A stretch of 64,000 bases of DNA, from NCBI RefSeq assembly GCF_001463885.1, contig NZ_BBWQ01000025.1, positions 105,100 to 169,099 of the forward strand. Reading direction: 5' to 3'. The stretch is from Aureimonas altamirensis. Its GTDB lineage: Bacteria > Pseudomonadota > Alphaproteobacteria > Rhizobiales > Rhizobiaceae. The notes under the pieces were generated by a model. That model worked only from the letters and a program-made list of their open reading frames with translations. It did not search any database and had not been told where the DNA came from. Both the position numbers and the translations under genes were made by a program. Position 1 is the first letter of the stretch, and every line of letters starts with the position of its first letter. Positions 60,776-64,000 of this stretch are shown in pieces.

Positions 60776-61810
60776 TCAGTCGAGGCGCTCGAAGGTCCAG
60801 CCGTCCTGTCGAAACAATTCGACAAGCCCTTCCGCGCCGATCAGATGCTGGGCGCCGACGGCCACGAACGCCCCGCCCTTGGCCAGGATCGGCTCGGCGC
60901 GCTGGCGCATAAGGTGGTTTCGCTGGCGCACGATGCGCTCGTCGAACGCCTGCCAGATTTCGGCCGAACGCGCCGAATCCTCGCTTGTGGGCGCGATCTC
61001 CTCCAGGGCCGGTACGATGGTGGCGATCTCCCCGCGCAGGTAGATCGCCGTCATCGTCTCGAACAGGTCGTCCATGCGGTCGCGGTTCTGCAGAACCGAT
61101 AGCAGCATGTCGGCCTGATCCTGCATTGGCATGGAGGCCAGTGCCTCCAACTGCTCCGCTCCTGTTTCGAGGCCTAGCACGGGTTTGCCCGCAGCCTGTG
61201 CCCGGGCGGCAAGATCCATGTCCAGGATCGTCGCCCCATCGGCGATCCTTCGCTGCTCGCAGGCCGGCATCATTAGCCCGGTCGCAAGAAACCATGGCTG
61301 CATGGTGCGCACCGTCGCGGCCGGCATGCCGGACGCTTCCAGGCCGTTTTGAACAAGCGTGGCATCGCTGCCGGAAAAAAGATCGGGCAGGGTCTGGCCG
61401 TCGGGAAGGTTCATCAGGTCGGGCCGTGACAGAATCAGCGCCGCCATCTTCCGCTCATCGAGCAGATCGGTGGTTTCGATCACCATCGTGGTCGCCGAAT
61501 CGAAAGCCTCCCGGGCGGCGGTCGGCAAGGCCAGCACGCGCGGATCGGTGACATGCAGCGTGCCGAACAGGAAGTTCGCCGCGCCATCATTGCGGGTCAG
61601 CCGGTACAGCCGGCCCTCGCCATTGGCCTCTTTGGCCGCCGCGGCGGCGACCGCCGCACGCTGGGCAGGCGAAAACCCGGCCGTCAGGTCGCTTCCGGAG
61701 GGGCAGCCTTCGGCGGCGACGGCGAGCCCCGATGCTGTCAAAAGGCCTGCCATAAGCGCGATGGCGCCGATGCGGCGCAAACCGGCGCTAGGCTTCCGGG
61801 GAGGGGACAT
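60776..61810 (-). CDS. TraB/GumN family protein
   Basis: Exported or membrane-anchored protein of 344 aa. The N-terminal signal (residues about 8-35) ends near LAVAAEGCP. The conserved TraB/GumN elements are ANFLFGTLHVTDPRVL (the GTxH motif) near residue 85 and GAQHLIGAEGLVELF near the C terminus. The family resembles TIKI-type metalloproteases, but its bacterial function is unproven. The start MSPPRKPSAG begins the signal. It overlaps the end of xerC by 23 bp, so the two are co-transcribed. Confidence 0.85.
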   Translation of the reverse strand: MSPPRKPSAGLRRIGAIALMAGLLTASGLAVAAEGCPSGSDLTAGFSPAQRAAVAAAAAKEANGEGRLYRLTRNDGAANFLFGTLHVTDPRVLALPTAAREAFDSATTMVIETTDLLDERKMAALILSRPDLMNLPDGQTLPDLFSGSDATLVQNGLEASGMPAATVRTMQPWFLATGLMMPACEQRRIADGATILDMDLAARAQAAGKPVLGLETGAEQLEALASMPMQDQADMLLSVLQNRDRMDDLFETMTAIYLRGEIATIVPALEEIAPTSEDSARSAEIWQAFDERIVRQRNHLMRQRAEPILAKGGAFVAVGAQHLIGAEGLVELFRQDGWTFERLD

Positions 61811-62762
61811 TGCGGGATCTCCGGGCACGGGGGTGGGCAGCCGCATGTGCGGCCATCAGGCGGGCGGAGTCCACGCCTGTATAGGCCTGGGTGGTCGAAA
61901 GCGAGGCGTGCCCCAACAGGTCCTGGATGGTGCGCAGGTCGCCACCGCCGGCCAGAAGGTGCGTCGCGAAGGAGTGGCGCAGGGCGTGCGGGGTCGCCGA
62001 ATCGGGCAGGCCGATCAGTCCGCGCAGCCGCTGCATCTCGGCCTGGATGATCTGCGGCCGTAGCGGGCCGCCGCGCGCACCACGAAAAAGCGGCCCGGAT
62101 GCGTCCAGATGCCATGGGCAGGACGAGCGATAGGCCTGGACGGCCTGATGGACGGCCGGCAGCAGCGGCACCAGCCTTTCCCGTCCGCCCTTTCCGACAA
62201 TCCGCATGGATATGGCGCCTGCGTCGGTCAGGCTGTCTCCCGGCAGGCCGAGCGCCTCCGAGATGCGCAGGCCGCAGCCGTAGAGCAGCGTCAGCACGGC
62301 CACGTTGCGGGCGGAAATCCACGGTTCGGTCGCCATGGCGCCGGCCTCGTCCGTCACGGTCACGGCGTCGGCCGGGCTCAGCGGTCGCGGAAGGCGGCGC
62401 GGCAGGCGGGGCGTGCGCGCAGTGCGCACCGACGCGCTCGATGCCTGCCCGTCACGCTCCAGAAAGCGGATGAAGGACCGCACTCCGGCCAGGCCCCGCG
62501 CCAGGCTCCGGGCCCCGGCCCCATTGGCTTTCCGCGATGCCAGGAAGCTGCGGATGTCGGCTTGCGGCAGATCGGCAAGATCGGTCAGGCGGGCCGGGCG
62601 CCCGTGATGACGCGTCAGGAACACCAGAAGCTGACGCACATCCCGCTCGTAAGCCTCGATCGTATTCGCGCTCACGCCGCGCTGGCCTTCCAAGCAATTC
62701 AGCCATTCGGCCTTGCGGTCCAGCAGGCCCGGCTCGGCATGGGTCAGGATTTCGCCGGTCAT
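61788..62762 (-). CDS. xerC: Site-specific tyrosine recombinase XerC
   Basis: Chromosome-dimer resolvase of 324 aa. The N-terminal SAM-like core-binding domain covers residues 15-105. The catalytic residues are Arg in LLYGCGLRISEALGL, Lys in GKGGRERLVPLLP, His-Arg in HALRHSFATHLLAGGG, His in LLGHASLSTTQ and the nucleophile Tyr in AYTGVDS. Length and composition match XerC of the chromosomal dif system, not a phage integrase. The start MTGEILTHAE follows GCGAGA; MARM three codons earlier is possible. Confidence 0.92.
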   Translation of the reverse strand: MTGEILTHAEPGLLDRKAEWLNCLEGQRGVSANTIEAYERDVRQLLVFLTRHHGRPARLTDLADLPQADIRSFLASRKANGAGARSLARGLAGVRSFIRFLERDGQASSASVRTARTPRLPRRLPRPLSPADAVTVTDEAGAMATEPWISARNVAVLTLLYGCGLRISEALGLPGDSLTDAGAISMRIVGKGGRERLVPLLPAVHQAVQAYRSSCPWHLDASGPLFRGARGGPLRPQIIQAEMQRLRGLIGLPDSATPHALRHSFATHLLAGGGDLRTIQDLLGHASLSTTQAYTGVDSARLMAAHAAAHPRARRSRNVPSPEA

Positions 62763-62905
62763 TCTCGCCATCCTTGCGCGTTCGGGCGCCAGCATCCGGG
62801 TAAAAGGTTTCGCATTTTTGAAAGCCGGGCTGGAAGGGCAGCGTCGCAACACCATCTTTGGGCAGCAAACGCCGCGACCCGCGGCGACCAGAAGGGAGAC
62901 GACGC

Positions 62906-63340
62906 ATGAAACGCCATGCAACCGCGATCTGGAACGGGGCCCTTGCCGATGGAAAGGGCGCGCTGACGACCCAGTCGGGCGCTCTCGACAATCACGGCTA
63001 CTCGTTCAAGTCGCGTTTCGAAGACGAAAGCGGCAAATCCGGCACCAATCCCGAAGAGCTCCTTGCCGCAGCGCATGCCGGCTGCTTCGCGATGCAACTG
63101 TCGCACTTCCTGGCCGAGAACGGTACCCCTGCCGACGAGTTGAAGGCACGGTCCGTCGTCAGCGTCGAGCAGGCTGCCGGTGGCTTCGAGGTCAAGTCTT
63201 CGGCGATCACGCTGGAAGGTAAGGTTCCCGGCATCGACGATTCGAAGTTCCAGGAGCTGGCCACCAAGGCCAAGGAGAACTGCCCCATCTCCAAGGCGCT
63301 GGGCGCCATAGAGGTGACGCTGGACGCCAAACTGGTCTGA
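62906..63340 (+). CDS. OsmC-family peroxiredoxin
   Basis: Cytosolic thiol peroxidase of 144 aa acting on organic hydroperoxides. The first catalytic Cys is in AAAHAGCFAMQLSHFL and the second in KENCPISKALGAI. GTNPEELLAAAHAGC is the family motif. The start MKRHATAIWNG follows AGAAGGGAGAC. Its TGA abuts the stop codon of the convergent Fur-type gene. The close pairing suggests a shared stress context but not co-regulation. Confidence 0.93.
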   Translation: MKRHATAIWNGALADGKGALTTQSGALDNHGYSFKSRFEDESGKSGTNPEELLAAAHAGCFAMQLSHFLAENGTPADELKARSVVSVEQAAGGFEVKSSAITLEGKVPGIDDSKFQELATKAKENCPISKALGAIEVTLDAKLV

Positions 63341-63775
63341 TCAGCCGGACCGCCGCTTGCGCCCGTAAAGCTCCAGGCGGTGAAAGACGATCTCATATCC
63401 GAGGCGCTGCGCGATCTCTTCCTGTAGCGCCTCGATTCGTTCGGAGTGGAACTCGACCACCTCTCCGGTGTCCATGTCGATCAGATGATCATGGTGCTCG
63501 GCCGCGGCATGCTCGAAGCGCGATGGCCCGCCCTCGAAGGCATGGCGGTGGATCGCTCCCTTTTCCTCAAGAAGCTTCATGGTCCGATAGACCGTCGACA
63601 GCGAGATCGCCGGGTCGATGGCCACCGCGCGCCGATAGATTTCCAGTGCATCCGGATGGTCGGCATGCCCGCCGACGATGGACAGGATCACCTTGCGCGG
63701 GCGCGTGATACGCACGCCCGCTTCCCGCAGGATCGCCTCGTAGGCGCGGCTCTTGTCTGTTTGCGACGCACTCAT
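63341..63775 (-). CDS. Fur/Mur-family metalloregulator
   Basis: DNA-binding metal-responsive repressor of 144 aa. The winged helix is at residues about 12-85 ([20 protein letters not shown] and [20 protein letters not shown]). Metal ligands lie in [18 protein letters not shown] (HHDH motif). It lacks the CxxC zinc site of E. coli Fur, which fits the alphaproteobacterial Fur/Mur group that often senses manganese or iron. The sensed metal cannot be read from the sequence. The start MSASQTDKS is preferred; MRIGMSAS four codons earlier is possible. Confidence 0.9.
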   Translation of the reverse strand: MSASQTDKSRAYEAILREAGVRITRPRKVILSIVGGHADHPDALEIYRRAVAIDPAISLSTVYRTMKLLEEKGAIHRHAFEGGPSRFEHAAAEHHDHLIDMDTGEVVEFHSERIEALQEEIAQRLGYEIVFHRLELYGRKRRSG

Positions 63776-64000
63776 GCCGATTCTCATACTGGTTTCGAAT
63801 TGCGATGTGAATTGTGATGAGCTGCCACTCAGCGCGATTCCCGCCTCAACCCGGCCGATTCCACCGGGATTCGCCTTGGATGGCCGCGTTTGGATAGAAT
63901 CGGGCATCCCCAGAATGTCCGGATGACAGGACGGTGACGCGTAAGCGCGCTGAGCATCGCCTTGAAATGATTGGCCGAATTTAGAATTTTTCCGAACGGT
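63776..64000. other. Upstream region of the Fur/Mur gene at the window end
   Basis: This 225-bp stretch holds the promoter region of the Fur/Mur gene and ends in AT-rich sequence. No gene with coding character was seen; any start of the next gene lies beyond the window edge. Confidence 0.5.

Noticed and set aside
61788..62762. The tyrosine recombinase as an integrase of a mobile element
   Set aside because: It matches chromosomal XerC in length and sits beside lpd and a TraB/GumN gene; no att repeats or other mobile genes were seen.

Overview
The window is a GC-rich, gene-dense piece of a main chromosome of an alphaproteobacterium, most likely of the order Hyphomicrobiales (Rhizobiales). The reasons are the gene order around the replication origin (rho-gntK-hemJ-hemE | maf-aroE-coaE-dnaQ, then secB-fxsA-tim44), the mnmE-mnmG-rsmG-parA-parB block with consensus parS sites, the very large NAD-glutamate dehydrogenase, an Omp19-type lipoprotein and the zapE-mdh-sucCDAB-lpd block. 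The genus cannot be fixed from the sequence alone. No rRNA, tRNA, CRISPR array, insertion sequence or prophage was seen, and nearly all genes are core genes.

Layout. 1-3.6 kb: end of a phytase-like esterase, an AraC regulator, a type II haloacid dehalogenase, a small coiled-coil protein and a thiolase. 3.6-8.1 kb: an RND efflux adaptor and pump behind an AcrR-like operator. 8.1-16.5 kb: acs, an AI-2E family permease, the PLP-homeostasis protein, leuS, lptE and holA. 16.5-23.6 kb: parB, parA, rsmG, mnmG, mnmE and rho, all read leftward. 23.8-25.9 kb: gluconokinase, hemJ and hemE. 25.9-26.5 kb: a non-coding stretch with DnaA-box-like and GANTC sites, the probable oriC. 26.5-32.7 kb: maf, aroE, an NTF2-like protein, coaE, dnaQ, secB, fxsA, a Tim44-domain protein, an Smr protein and an XRE regulator. 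32.7-35 kb: a tiny ORF with an extreme Shine-Dalgarno sequence, cfa, and sugE behind a guanidine-II riboswitch, then sdhAF4. 35-41.2 kb: htpX, rsmB, a heparinase-like protein, a small lipoprotein and purH. 41.3-48.9 kb: gdhB, a small membrane protein, pdxY, carbonic anhydrase and an Omp19-like lipoprotein. 49-60.7 kb: zapE, mdh, sucC, sucD, sucA, sucB, an SDR, a MAPEG protein and lpd. 60.8-64 kb: a TraB/GumN protein, xerC, osmC and a Fur/Mur-type regulator.

How it fits together. The centre is an origin domain: oriC lies between hemE and maf, and six parS sites lie on both sides within about 15 kb, two between genes and four inside protein-coding sequence. ParA and ParB encoded here would segregate this domain. 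Genes flanking the origin run away from it on both sides. The right third is a TCA-cycle cluster (malate dehydrogenase, succinyl-CoA synthetase, 2-oxoglutarate dehydrogenase E1, E2 and E3).

The least explained parts are the 23-codon ORF at 32.73 kb with 13 bases complementary to the 16S rRNA 3' end and its own terminator, the near-symmetric placement of parS around the origin, the guanidine-II riboswitch whose transcript may also cover cfa, and the orphan AcrR-like operator in front of the RND pump.
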